31,619 nt of DNA from Firmicutes bacterium UBA7510. GTDB taxonomy: Bacteria; Bacillota; Clostridia; Tissierellales; Sedimentibacteraceae. Positions 1-7,447 of this stretch are shown here, piece after piece. The stretch covers positions 1 to 31,619 of the forward strand of contig DLNM01000031.1 of NCBI GenBank assembly GCA_002479485.1. Reading direction: 5' to 3'. Made by a program: the position numbers and the translations under genes. How positions within the stretch are numbered: the first letter of the stretch is position 1; every line of letters starts with the position of its first letter. The notes under the pieces were generated by a model. The model was not told the DNA's origin, did not search any database, and saw only the letters and a program-made list of their open reading frames with translations.

Positions 1-18
1 GTCCTTTCACCAGCTCCA
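1..18 (+). tRNA. 3' end of a tRNA, probably tRNA-Thr (truncated by window start)
   Basis: The first 18 bases are the end of a tRNA: the last bases of the T arm, the acceptor 3' strand caccagc, discriminator t and an encoded CCA. The acceptor implies a 5' end of gctggtg, which resembles Gram-positive tRNA-Thr(TGT). The anticodon is outside the window, so the identity is inferred. Confidence 0.6.
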
Positions 19-37
19 CATAATAGTATCAAAATAT

Positions 38-122
38 GGGAGGGTTCCCGAGTGGCTAAAGGGGACGGACTGTAAATCCGTTGGCAACGCCTTCACTGGT
101 TCGAATCCAGTCCCTCCCACCA
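38..122 (+). tRNA. tRNA-Tyr (anticodon GTA)
   Basis: Acceptor gggaggg pairs with ccctccc at 112-118, followed by discriminator a and encoded CCA. The anticodon stem acgga/tccgt (65-69/77-81) holds the seven-base loop ctGTAaa with the anticodon at 72-74. A long variable arm, as expected for tRNA-Tyr, precedes a T arm containing ggttcgaatcc. It is the first complete member of a six-tRNA array. Confidence 0.97.
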
Positions 123-173
123 TTTAAATAAAATATTGACATAATTTATTAACCAAAACATATAATAAAATAT

Positions 174-248
174 GCGGAAGTGGCTCAGTGGTAGAGCATC
201 GCCTTGCCAAGGCGAGGGTCGCGAGTTCGAATCTCGTCTTCCGCTCCA
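174..248 (+). tRNA. tRNA-Gly (anticodon GCC)
   Basis: Acceptor gcggaag pairs with cttccgc (238-244), followed by t and CCA. The anticodon stem tcgcc/ggcga closes the loop ttGCCaa. The D arm ggctcagtggtagagc and T arm gagttcgaatctc are canonical. Confidence 0.97.
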
Positions 249-279
249 AAAAAATAACAAATGACGCATAGATTATTTT

Positions 280-353
280 GCGGGTGTAGCTCAGTGGTAG
301 AGCCCCAGCCTTCCAAGCTGGTTGCGAGGGTCCGATTCCCTTCACCCGCTCCA
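280..353 (+). tRNA. tRNA-Gly (anticodon TCC)
   Basis: Acceptor gcgggtg pairs with cacccgc (343-349), then t and CCA. Anticodon stem ccagc/gctgg with loop ctTCCaa gives Gly(TCC). It complements the GCC isoacceptor just upstream. The 80-base spacer after it holds a small hairpin (362-368 with 374-380) and no evident gene. Confidence 0.97.
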
Positions 354-433
354 ATTTTCCAGAGATTTTGAAGAAATCTCAATTCACAATGGAAAAGACG
401 CAACGGCGTAAGCCATGTTGCTAGTATAACTAT

Positions 434-511
434 GGTGGGTATAGCGCAGTTGGCTAGCGCGCCAGATTGTGGCTCTGGAGGTCATGGGTTCGATTCCCAT
501 TACTCACCCCA
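434..511 (+). tRNA. tRNA-His (anticodon GTG), with encoded G-1
   Basis: The acceptor gtgggta (435-441) pairs with tactcac (501-507), and the extra G at 434 can pair with C508, giving the 8-bp acceptor recognised by HisRS. CCA is at 509-511. The anticodon loop is ttGTGgc between ccaga and tctgg. Confidence 0.97.
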
Positions 512-527
512 TTTTATATTTTTTCGA

Positions 528-601
528 GGCGCTATAGCCAAGTGGTAAGGCACGGGTCTGCAACACCCTTATCCCCAGTTCAAATCTGGGTGGCGCCTCC
601 A
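528..601 (+). tRNA. tRNA-Cys (anticodon GCA)
   Basis: Acceptor ggcgcta pairs with tggcgcc (591-597) with one G-U pair; discriminator t and CCA follow, and U73 is the usual Cys identity base. The anticodon loop is ctGCAac, on a stem with one weak closing pair. Confidence 0.95.
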
Positions 602-613
602 ATTTAATAACTT

Positions 614-690
614 GCACCCTTAGCTCAGTTGGATAGAGTGTTCGGCTACGAACCGAAAGGTCAGGGGTTCGAATCCCTTAGGGTGCACCA
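614..690 (+). tRNA. tRNA-Arg (anticodon ACG)
   Basis: Acceptor gcaccct pairs with agggtgc (680-686), then a and CCA. Anticodon stem ttcgg/ccgaa with loop ctACGaa gives Arg(ACG), whose A34 is normally converted to inosine by TadA. It is the last tRNA before the terminator. Confidence 0.97.
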
Positions 691-725
691 AGTATTCTGA
701 TGGGACTAATTGATATTGGACAGAT

Positions 726-753
726 AAGCACTTATTAAGTAAGTGTTTTTTTT
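726..753 (+). terminator. Rho-independent terminator of the tRNA array
   Basis: The stem cactta (729-734)/taagtg (740-745) can be extended by A-T and G-U pairs at its base. It has a five-base loop and is followed by a run of eight T. Confidence 0.8.
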
Positions 754-867
754 ATTTATATAAATGATCACTAACAGTATAAAATATATATGATTAACAG
801 TAATTGTAACATTTAACATATATAGTGCATAGAATTTAATAATAATTTTATATTAGGAGTTTTGTTT

Positions 868-1851
868 ATGATAAGAACTGTTCCTTTAGAGCCTGCAGCC
901 GAAGAAGTAAGTAATGAAAGCTCTGTACCACCACTAATTTTTCAGTTACCACCAGCACTAGGTAGAATGAAATTAGAAAAAGCACAGAATACACCTGTAT
1001 ATAAATATCCTGCTTCTATTTTTCGCACACAGCTAGATACTGGATTTTGGGGTAATGTCCCTATATATTTTATTGCACCTGAAAACTCAAATAGTGTTAA
1101 TAGCATTATTTTTTACATTCATGGTGCTGGTTGGGTATTTGGTAGCTTCCATACACATGAAAAACTCGTTAGAGAATTATCTGCGAGAACTAATTCATTA
1201 GTTGTATTCCCTGAATATACACGTTCTCCAGAGGCTCATTATCCTGTAGCCATAGAACAATGTTATCAAATACTATGTTTTCTTCCGACATTAGTAAGCG
1301 AAATGTACCCTAATATAAATATGGATACATTAACTGTTGCTGGGGACAGTGTAGGCGGTAACATGGCAATAGCTATGACCTTAATGGCAAAATATCGTCG
1401 CGGACCTAAAATTCATAAGCAAGTTTTATATTATCCTGTTACTAACGCTTGCTTTAATACAAATTCATATATTCAATTTGCAACAAATTATTATCTGTAC
1501 CGCGAAGGTATGAAATGGTTTTGGGATCAATATACATGTTCAGAGGATGATCGAAATCAAATCACAGCGTCTCCTTTGCGTGCAGGAATAGAATGTCTGC
1601 GAGGTCTTCCAGATGCAATGATTATAAATGGTGAAGCAGATGTGTTGAGAGATGAAGGAGAAGCATATGCAAAAAAATTACGTATTGCTGGAGTTGATGT
1701 AACTGCAATTAGATTGCAAGGTATTATCCACGATTTTGTTATGCTAAATGCTTTAGATCAAACAAGTGCTTGTCGTGCAGCAATGGATGTTTCTACAGAT
1801 TGGATTAATCGAAAAAATAAATATATCGACATAGTTTTACATAAAATTTAA
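868..1851 (+). CDS. Alpha/beta hydrolase, HSL-type esterase/lipase (family IV)
   Basis: A 327-residue serine hydrolase predicted to cleave small carboxylic esters; the natural substrate cannot be told. Visible motifs: the oxyanion-hole motif HGAGW (85-89), the nucleophile elbow GDSVGGN with Ser161, a likely catalytic Asp258 in GEADVLRDEG, and His288 in GIIHDF. These are the hallmarks of the hormone-sensitive-lipase family of bacterial esterases. No signal peptide is seen, so it is probably cytoplasmic. The ATG at 868 was chosen because aggag (855-859) lies 8 bases before it; an in-frame TTG at 862 is too close to the SD. It stands alone between the tRNA array and a minus-strand cluster with which it converges. 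I saw no convincing promoter in 754-867. Confidence 0.88.
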   Translation: MIRTVPLEPAAEEVSNESSVPPLIFQLPPALGRMKLEKAQNTPVYKYPASIFRTQLDTGFWGNVPIYFIAPENSNSVNSIIFYIHGAGWVFGSFHTHEKLVRELSARTNSLVVFPEYTRSPEAHYPVAIEQCYQILCFLPTLVSEMYPNINMDTLTVAGDSVGGNMAIAMTLMAKYRRGPKIHKQVLYYPVTNACFNTNSYIQFATNYYLYREGMKWFWDQYTCSEDDRNQITASPLRAGIECLRGLPDAMIINGEADVLRDEGEAYAKKLRIAGVDVTAIRLQGIIHDFVMLNALDQTSACRAAMDVSTDWINRKNKYIDIVLHKI

Positions 1852-1889
1852 AATACTTTTCAATAAAGATTAAAATGATATATAAAAAT

Positions 1890-1960
1890 AAAGTCTCAAA
1901 AGAATGAATATTAGTTTTGATGTGCTACAAATACTAATATACTAACTCTATTGAGACTTT
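1890..1960. terminator. Long inverted repeat between convergent genes, probable bidirectional terminator
   Basis: The arms aaagtctcaa (1890-1899) and ttgagacttt (1951-1960) are perfectly complementary over 10 bases. A nested second stem, atattagt (1908-1915) with actaatat (1933-1940), extends the structure. It lies between the 3' ends of the esterase gene and the minus-strand GNAT gene, and each side has A/T-rich flanks that can serve as a U tract. Confidence 0.65.
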
Positions 1961-1965
1961 TACTA

Positions 1966-2481
1966 TTAGTTTAGTATAAGATTAAAATAGGCTAATTTTA
2001 CTCCAAAGTGTTCTTGATCTTCTATATACTTAAAGCCAAGCTTATTCAATACATTAACTGAGGATTTATTATCATGATAAGCAAGAGCAACTAGGCTTTT
2101 CCATTTATATATATCTTTAGCACATGCAACCGCAGCTTCAGCGGCTTCTGTTGCATATCCATGTCCCCAGCATTTAGGTGAAAATGCATAAAGTAGTTCA
2201 ACTTCTGATGAGTTAGCAATAGGTAAAAAACCACAATGACCAATTAGCTCATTATTTTCTTTAGTTATAACTGCCCAAACTCCACAACCATTTTCTTCCC
2301 ATAGTTTTTCAAATTTATTCATTACTGCCTTTATATTCTCTCTATTGTTATCTTTACCACTTCCAAGCCATCTTGTAACTTCTCTTTGCATTAAAATTTC
2401 ACAATAAGCTTCATAGTCATCTGGACGAAGTCTCCTGAGCAGTAATCGTTTAGAATTAATTTCATCTTTATTAATTTGCAT
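1966..2481 (-). CDS. GNAT-family N-acetyltransferase, RimJ/RimL type
   Basis: A 171-residue acetyltransferase using acetyl-CoA, of the RimJ/RimL-like branch (Acetyltransf_3): the N-terminal SKRLLLRRLRPDDYEAY beta strand/helix and the acetyl-CoA loop region CWGHGYATEAAEAAV are diagnostic, followed by the typical ending with NVLNKLGFKYIE. The substrate is unknown; relatives act on ribosomal-protein N termini or on small amines. The frame extends 15 codons further upstream, but the Met used here has an SD (aaagggg, reading the minus strand) about 8 bases before it. It is the last of three minus-strand genes and ends at the inverted repeat 1890-1960. Confidence 0.85.
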   Translation of the reverse strand: MQINKDEINSKRLLLRRLRPDDYEAYCEILMQREVTRWLGSGKDNNRENIKAVMNKFEKLWEENGCGVWAVITKENNELIGHCGFLPIANSSEVELLYAFSPKCWGHGYATEAAEAAVACAKDIYKWKSLVALAYHDNKSSVNVLNKLGFKYIEDQEHFGVKLAYFNLILN

Positions 2482-2557
2482 ATGTATGTCCCCTTTAAAT
2501 AATAAGATTTTAGTAAAATATACCATATAATTTAAACCAAATCAATAGAAATAAAAA

Positions 2558-3376
2558 TTATAAATATGTTAAAATTTCTTCTATCTTTTCAATAATAGAA
2601 GTATATTGAAAGTTATCTTTGACAATAAAATATAAGCTTCTCAAGTAATTTTTTATGTTAATTCTTTGATGGAATTTTTCAATAGTTCCATCTTTAATTA
2701 TATAAATTAAAAAGTTGCCAAGCCATGTTATAATCTCTTGTTCGCTTAAAAAACCTCTATTTAAAATATTTTTTACTGCAACATTTATTCTATCTGGCTC
2801 ACCATCTATGTATACATATTTTCCTTGACAAATTTTTAATTTAAATACATTAAGCATACATAATAAAGATTCATGTTTTATCTCATTGCATTTTGATAGT
2901 TCTGATAACACATCAGCTCCATGTGCGACAGAATGTGCCCACCCCTTTTCATTAATATAACCTCTAATGTCTTTTTCTAAAGCCATATAATTTAGCATAA
3001 TATTTTGCGTATCTAGAATTATATCTGAATATAGAAAATTTTTTTGAAGGTGTCTTTGAATAATAAGTGCTATTATCAAAGCTGAAAAAGTTCTTGTAAA
3101 TACATAGTCACTTTCTTCTAATCCAATATTATACATGAGATGTTTATTGTCTTTAGCAATTTCTAAATAATTGCATAGTTCTTTTTCCGTAAATACATTC
3201 ATATCAATCCAATTTGCAAATATATCATAAATTAAATTATCTCTAAGCTCATAATCAACTGTTCCAATTTTTTCAAGCATTTGTAAAGCGTAAAAGTTAA
3301 ATGTATTAGAATTATTTATTTCGTAATTGTTTTGCTTTATTTCTAATAAATCATTTTTTAAAGAAGCTTCTATCAT
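2558..3376 (-). CDS. DUF2785 family protein
   Basis: A 272-residue, probably cytoplasmic, largely helical protein. The central segment YINEKGWAHSVAHGADVLSEL matches the signature of DUF2785 (Pfam PF10978, recalled from memory): GWxHxxAHxAD with two conserved histidines that could bind metal. No reaction is established for the family and I do not infer one. The ATG at 3376 is preceded by a strong SD (ggggtgag on the minus strand). It sits 76 bases upstream of the GNAT start and 133 bases after the VanZ-like gene, so the three may be co-transcribed, but there is no overlap to prove it. Confidence 0.75.
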   Translation of the reverse strand: MIEASLKNDLLEIKQNNYEINNSNTFNFYALQMLEKIGTVDYELRDNLIYDIFANWIDMNVFTEKELCNYLEIAKDNKHLMYNIGLEESDYVFTRTFSALIIALIIQRHLQKNFLYSDIILDTQNIMLNYMALEKDIRGYINEKGWAHSVAHGADVLSELSKCNEIKHESLLCMLNVFKLKICQGKYVYIDGEPDRINVAVKNILNRGFLSEQEIITWLGNFLIYIIKDGTIEKFHQRINIKNYLRSLYFIVKDNFQYTSIIEKIEEILTYL

Positions 3377-3509
3377 TTACTCACCCCAATTTATTGTATT
3401 TATATTAATAGATTCATCTACTAATAAATTCATATGGACTAATGTTACCATCTATAATTTATAAATGCAATAATGTAATACATCTAACAACTTTTATTTT
3501 AATTGTATA

Positions 3510-4145
3510 TTAAAGTAAAAATAGATTCCAAATCCATTCTGATAAAATAGGCTGCAAAAAAAACATAATTAAATATACAATTAATAAGTATATAAGTGCT
3601 TCATACTTGCTAAATGTATTGTTAAATGAGCAATTAGTAGATATGGTAAAATAATTCATAAATTTAAATGTCCTCTTTAAAATTAAAAAAAATATATAGC
3701 CTATAATTGTACCTAAAGTGTTCATTATCAAATCATCAATATCTGTAGTTCTAAAACAAAATAATTGAGATATTTCAATACTCATGGAAAATAAAAGTCC
3801 ACTTAAAAATGTTGTTTTAAATTTTTGATATTTTGTCCATAAAAAAGGAAGCAGAAAACCAAAAGGTATAGATAGGATTAGATTTAAAATATATTGAGTA
3901 AAATTGTTTGCTAAATCGATAAAAGGAATAAAATTAATTGTAAAGCTCATATTAATACCGTTCAAAAATGGAATTCCAGTTATTGATAATACTGCGAATA
4001 TATAAAGAGAGTAGATGTATGTACCGATAATATGTAAATAAGAAACATTGCGCTTTCTGTTTATAATTTGAAATAAAATTAAAAAGGGAATAACTATAAT
4101 AAATCCTGAAAGAGTTTCTATTAATAAATTTTTTAAATAAAACAT
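3510..4145 (-). CDS. VanZ-like family membrane protein
   Basis: A 211-residue integral membrane protein with about five hydrophobic segments. The VanZ-domain signature is clear: NLILSIPFGFLLPFLW, then IEISQLFCFRTTDIDDLIMN followed by TLGTIIGYIFF, with the conserved E, Q and D residues of the family. VanZ of enterococci gives low-level teicoplanin resistance, but chromosomal VanZ-like proteins are widespread and mostly uncharacterised, so resistance should not be assumed. The start has an SD ggagg seven bases upstream. It is transcribed away from the cyclophilin gene across a roughly 190-base intergenic region. Confidence 0.82.
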   Translation of the reverse strand: MFYLKNLLIETLSGFIIVIPFLILFQIINRKRNVSYLHIIGTYIYSLYIFAVLSITGIPFLNGINMSFTINFIPFIDLANNFTQYILNLILSIPFGFLLPFLWTKYQKFKTTFLSGLLFSMSIEISQLFCFRTTDIDDLIMNTLGTIIGYIFFLILKRTFKFMNYFTISTNCSFNNTFSKYEALIYLLIVYLIMFFLQPILSEWIWNLFLL

Positions 4146-4272
4146 TTATATACCTCCATATATATTTTAATATACACATATTAACAATATAAGTTTAAGA
4201 AATATATATTAAAATTATTAAGAATCTATAAATATTTTTTTTCATAATAATTGGAAATAATTTAAAAGATTA

Positions 4273-4301
4273 TAGACATTTTCTATAAAACAAGTTAGAA
4301 T
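4273..4301 (+). promoter_or_regulatory. Probable sigma-A promoter of the cyclophilin gene
   Basis: TAGACA (4273-4278), a 17-base spacer and TAGAAT (4296-4301), ending 35 bases before the start codon. Ten of twelve hexamer bases match the consensus. Confidence 0.55.
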
Positions 4302-4336
4302 TTTTATAGATAATAAATAAGAAAGGGACATATAAA

Positions 4337-4900
4337 ATGAAAAATCCAATAGCAACAATGACAATGAGTAGTGGTAATAAAATAGTAATTGAACTTATGC
4401 CAAAAGAAGCACCAAATTCAGTTAAATGTTTTATTTATTTATCAAAAAAAGGTGTTTTTAATAACAGAGAGATAAAAAGAGTTGTTCCAGGATTTGTACT
4501 ACAACCAACTTATGATTCTTTTAATAGAGATTCTGTGGCTAATGTAGCCGTAAATGGTGAATTTAGAGAAAATGGTTTTAACAATAATCTTAAGCTTGAA
4601 AAAGGTGTTGTAGCTCTCGGTGGTGACGGAAAAACAATGGCTGGACCAAGTTGCTTTTATTTTGTGTTAAGTGACGAGGCAGGAAGAAAATTAGATGGAA
4701 AATATACTGGAATAGGACGAGTTATAGAAGGATACGAAGAGGTAGAACGTATTGAAAATGTTAAAACAAAATCTATAGATGTTGGTATACATGGAGTCAC
4801 AGTTAATGAGCCAATCGTTCCTGAAATAATTGAAAGTATAATAGTTGAAACATTTGGAGTAATTTATGATGAACCTATAATTTCAGGTTTATCTGATTAA
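4337..4900 (+). CDS. Cyclophilin-type peptidyl-prolyl cis-trans isomerase
   Basis: A 187-residue protein without a signal peptide, predicted to catalyse proline cis/trans isomerisation in the cytoplasm. The order of cyclophilin elements is intact: IVIELMPKEAPNSVKCFIYL, then KRVVPGFVLQ (the catalytic Arg and the F..Q pocket), then VALGG and FYFVLSDE, then KLDGKYTGIGRVIEG. Some active-site positions differ from the usual bacterial set, including Leu in place of Met in PGFxxQ and the absence of the usual SQFFI sequence, so activity may be weak or altered. An SD (aaaggg) precedes the ATG. It is monocistronic, with its own promoter and a strong terminator. Confidence 0.85.
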   Translation: MKNPIATMTMSSGNKIVIELMPKEAPNSVKCFIYLSKKGVFNNREIKRVVPGFVLQPTYDSFNRDSVANVAVNGEFRENGFNNNLKLEKGVVALGGDGKTMAGPSCFYFVLSDEAGRKLDGKYTGIGRVIEGYEEVERIENVKTKSIDVGIHGVTVNEPIVPEIIESIIVETFGVIYDEPIISGLSD

Positions 4901-4936
4901 ATTTACATATTAAACTTATATTAAACATGAAATATT

Positions 4937-4970
4937 AAAGTTGCAGTTAAAATATTGCAACTTTTGTTTT
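4937..4970 (+). terminator. Rho-independent terminator after the cyclophilin gene
   Basis: A 9-bp stem, aaagttgca (4937-4945) with tgcaacttt (4956-4964), a 10-base loop and a T-rich tail through 4970. Confidence 0.85.
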
Positions 4971-4985
4971 GTTATAAACATCAAA

Positions 4986-5014
4986 TTGAAAAAACAATCT
5001 ATTTATGTTAGAAT
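4986..5014 (+). promoter_or_regulatory. Strong sigma-A promoter of the galE operon (extended -10)
   Basis: TTGAAA (4986-4991), a 17-base spacer and TAGAAT (5009-5014), with TG one base before the -10 (extended -10). It lies directly after the cyclophilin terminator and 29 bases before the galE start, so the leader is short. Confidence 0.75.
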
Positions 5015-5043
5015 ATTCATAAATAAACGAAAGGATGGAAATT

Positions 5044-6045
5044 ATGAATATATTAGTTACTGGTGGAGCAGGGTATATAGGTTCACATACATGTATAGTG
5101 CTATTAGAAGCAGGTTATAGAGTAATAATTGCAGACAATCTAAGCAATAGTAGCGTTGAGGTAGTTGATAAGATAAGAAAAATAAGCAATAAAGAAGTTA
5201 TATTTTATGAATTAGATGTAACAGATGAAAGTGCAACTGAAAAAATCTTTGTGGAAAATAATATTGATGGGATAATTCATTTTGCGGGATTTAAGGCTGT
5301 AGGTGAATCGGTAGAAAAGCCTCTAGAATATTATCATAATAATATATTAAGTACGCTTATACTTTGCAAGATGTGTAAAAAATATAATGTAAATAAATTT
5401 GTTTTTAGCTCATCTGCAACTGTTTATGGCAATAATAATGTTCCTTTTATCGAAACAATGGATTTATTGCCTACTACTAACCCATATGGAGAAACAAAAG
5501 CTATGAATGAGAGAATTTTAACTGACATAGCAAAGGCAAATTCTAGCTTTGGTGTTATACTACTTAGATATTTTAATCCAATAGGAGCTCACGAAAGCGG
5601 ATTAATTGGAGAGGTTCCAAATGGTATACCAAATAATTTGATGCCTTATATTACTCAAGTAGCAAAGGGTAAACTTAATAAGCTAAAAGTCTTTGGAAAT
5701 GATTATGATACTGTAGACGGAACAGGTGTTAGAGACTATATACATGTAGTAGATTTAGCAAAAGGTCATGTGGATGCCATAAGAAATATAAAAAATGGTG
5801 TTAATATATATAACCTTGGAACTGGACATGGTACGTCTGTTTTACAGTTGATAAATACATTTATAGATGTAAATAAAATTGAGATTCCATTTGAGATAGT
5901 AGGAAGACGAGCAGGTGATATTGCAGAATGTTATGCTGATGCTACCAAAGCTGAAAAAGAGCTTGGATGGACTGCTAAGCATACGGTAGAGGACATGGTT
6001 CGTGATTCATGGAGATTTGAAAAGGCTAATAAAAATTATAAATAA
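5044..6045 (+). CDS. galE: UDP-glucose 4-epimerase
   Basis: A 333-residue cytoplasmic NAD-dependent SDR-family enzyme interconverting UDP-Glc and UDP-Gal (Leloir pathway). Visible: the NAD-binding TGGAGYIGSH (6-15), Ser124 in SSSATVYG, and the catalytic Tyr148xxxLys152 in NPYGETK. In GDIAECYADA, Cys296 takes the place that, by recalled alignment, is Tyr299 in E. coli GalE and Cys307 in human GALE. A small residue here is known to permit UDP-GlcNAc/UDP-GalNAc, so a dual-specificity enzyme is inferred. The ATG at 5044 is preferred over 5035 because the SD aaagg overlaps the earlier codon. It is the first gene of a unit with the oxidoreductase and the nucleotidyltransferase-kinase fusion. Confidence 0.95.
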   Translation: MNILVTGGAGYIGSHTCIVLLEAGYRVIIADNLSNSSVEVVDKIRKISNKEVIFYELDVTDESATEKIFVENNIDGIIHFAGFKAVGESVEKPLEYYHNNILSTLILCKMCKKYNVNKFVFSSSATVYGNNNVPFIETMDLLPTTNPYGETKAMNERILTDIAKANSSFGVILLRYFNPIGAHESGLIGEVPNGIPNNLMPYITQVAKGKLNKLKVFGNDYDTVDGTGVRDYIHVVDLAKGHVDAIRNIKNGVNIYNLGTGHGTSVLQLINTFIDVNKIEIPFEIVGRRAGDIAECYADATKAEKELGWTAKHTVEDMVRDSWRFEKANKNYK

Positions 6046-6046
6046 T

Positions 6047-6132
6047 AAGAAAATAGGCGCCGAGCTCATGCACAAATTTTTAGCCTTTATTAAAGAAAGG
6101 CTGATTTTCTTGTGCAATATGTGCATGGGCAT
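6047..6132 (+). repeat. Intergenic hairpin element, long-loop copy
   Basis: It begins aagaaaataggcgccgag (6047-6064) and ends gtgcatgggcat. The arms gctcatgcac (6064-6073) and gtgcatgggc (6121-6130) pair over 10 bases with one G-U. Inside are a competing pair, tgcacaa (6069-6075) with ttgtgca (6110-6116), and a 7-bp hairpin, agccttt (6082-6088) with aaaggct (6096-6102). The two ends recur almost identically at 23954-23995, where the inner segment is absent. The innermost hairpin with its T-rich flank may also attenuate galE transcription. Confidence 0.7.
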
Positions 6133-6163
6133 AAAAATAATTAGATAAAGGAGTAAAACTGTT

Positions 6164-7444
6164 ATGACAAAATTAAAGGTTGCATTAGCTGGTCTAGGAA
6201 GTAGAGGAAAAGATACATATGCAAAATGTGCAAATGTTTTTCCTGATAGAATGGAAATCGTTGCTATTGCTGATATAGATGAAGGTAAGGTTGAAGAGGT
6301 AGCGCGTCTTTATAATATACCAAAAGAAATGTGCTTTAATAGCGCTGAAGAACTTATCTCACAAGAAAAACTGGCAGATGTAATGTTTATAACTACTCAA
6401 GATAAACAGCATGTAGGTCATGCAATACCTGCACTAAAAAAGGGTTATCATTTACTTTTGGAAAAACCTATTTCTCCTGACCTTGATGAGTGTAGGGAAA
6501 TAGTTAAAGTAGCAAAAGAATGTAATCGTAAGGTTGTTGTATGCCACGTTTTACGATACACACCTTTCTTTACGAAAATTAAACAGATAATAGAAGAGGG
6601 AAAAATTGGTGATATAGTTAATGTTATGGCTCTTGAAAATGTTGGTTACTGGCATCAAGCTCATAGTTTTGTTAGAGGCAATTGGAGAAATTCTGAAACT
6701 ACAAGCCCAATGATACTGCAAAAATGCTGTCATGATATGGATATGTACTTGTGGTTAACAGGTAAGACTTGTAAGTCTGTTTCTTCATTTGGAAGTACAT
6801 ATTTATTTAAAGAAGAATGTGCACCAGAAGGTGCAGCTAAACGTTGTATGGATGGCTGTAAGGCAAAAGAAAACTGTCCTTTTGATGCTGAAAAGATATA
6901 TATTAATCATAAAAAAATAGGTGTAGCAAACGGATATAAAGCATGGCCTTTAGATGTTTTGACACTTCATCCAACTGTTGAAAGCATAACTGAGGCAATT
7001 AAAACCGGACCTTATGGAAGATGTGTGTACCACTGTGATAATAATGTTGTTGACCATCAAGTGGTTAACCTAAATATGACTGATGGATCTACTATTCACC
7101 TTACAATGAGTGGTTTCACAGCAACTGGTTCTAGGTATGCAAAATTTATGGGCACAAAAGGTGAAATAATTGCAGATATGTCTACTAACATAATAAAAGT
7201 TACAAGATTTGGCGAAGATACAGAAGAAATTGATGTATCAAAAATAGCCTCAGACTTCTCAGGACATGGTGGCGGAGATAATAGAATGGTAAGTGAATTT
7301 TTAGATTTAGTTATCAATGATAAAGAGCCAACTAGCTCAATTACGTCAGTAGAACATTCAGTTGAAAGTCATTATTGTGCACTTGCAGCAGAGAAGTCAA
7401 GAGTTAATGGTGGCAAAGTGGTAGAACTAGATATATTGAGGTAG
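6164..7444 (+). CDS. Gfo/Idh/MocA family NAD(P)-dependent oxidoreductase
   Basis: A 426-residue sugar-type dehydrogenase. Residues 1-125 form a Rossmann fold (VALAGLGSRGKDTY near the N terminus and the family motif LLLEKPIS), followed by the alpha/beta substrate domain with the catalytic-type HDMDMY segment. An insert holds four cysteines, C219-x8-C228-x3-C232-x5-C238, which look like a structural metal site and which I recall from clostridial members of the family. The substrate is not determinable, but it lies between galE and a sugar kinase/nucleotidyltransferase, so a sugar or amino-sugar substrate is likely. SD aaaggag precedes the ATG; only 3 bases separate its stop from the next start, implying coupled translation. 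Confidence 0.88.
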   Translation: MTKLKVALAGLGSRGKDTYAKCANVFPDRMEIVAIADIDEGKVEEVARLYNIPKEMCFNSAEELISQEKLADVMFITTQDKQHVGHAIPALKKGYHLLLEKPISPDLDECREIVKVAKECNRKVVVCHVLRYTPFFTKIKQIIEEGKIGDIVNVMALENVGYWHQAHSFVRGNWRNSETTSPMILQKCCHDMDMYLWLTGKTCKSVSSFGSTYLFKEECAPEGAAKRCMDGCKAKENCPFDAEKIYINHKKIGVANGYKAWPLDVLTLHPTVESITEAIKTGPYGRCVYHCDNNVVDHQVVNLNMTDGSTIHLTMSGFTATGSRYAKFMGTKGEIIADMSTNIIKVTRFGEDTEEIDVSKIASDFSGHGGGDNRMVSEFLDLVINDKEPTSSITSVEHSVESHYCALAAEKSRVNGGKVVELDILR

Positions 7445-7447
7445 ATT

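Noticed and set aside
124..403. Minus-strand reading frames of 70 or more codons across the tRNA array
   Set aside because: They are antisense to the two tRNA-Gly genes and contain the familiar artefact peptides made by translating tRNA genes backwards. No SD or family match.
3510..4145. Glycopeptide resistance locus (vanZ)
   Set aside because: Only a VanZ-like domain protein is present, without vanHAX or vanRS. Such proteins are common and mostly unlinked to resistance.
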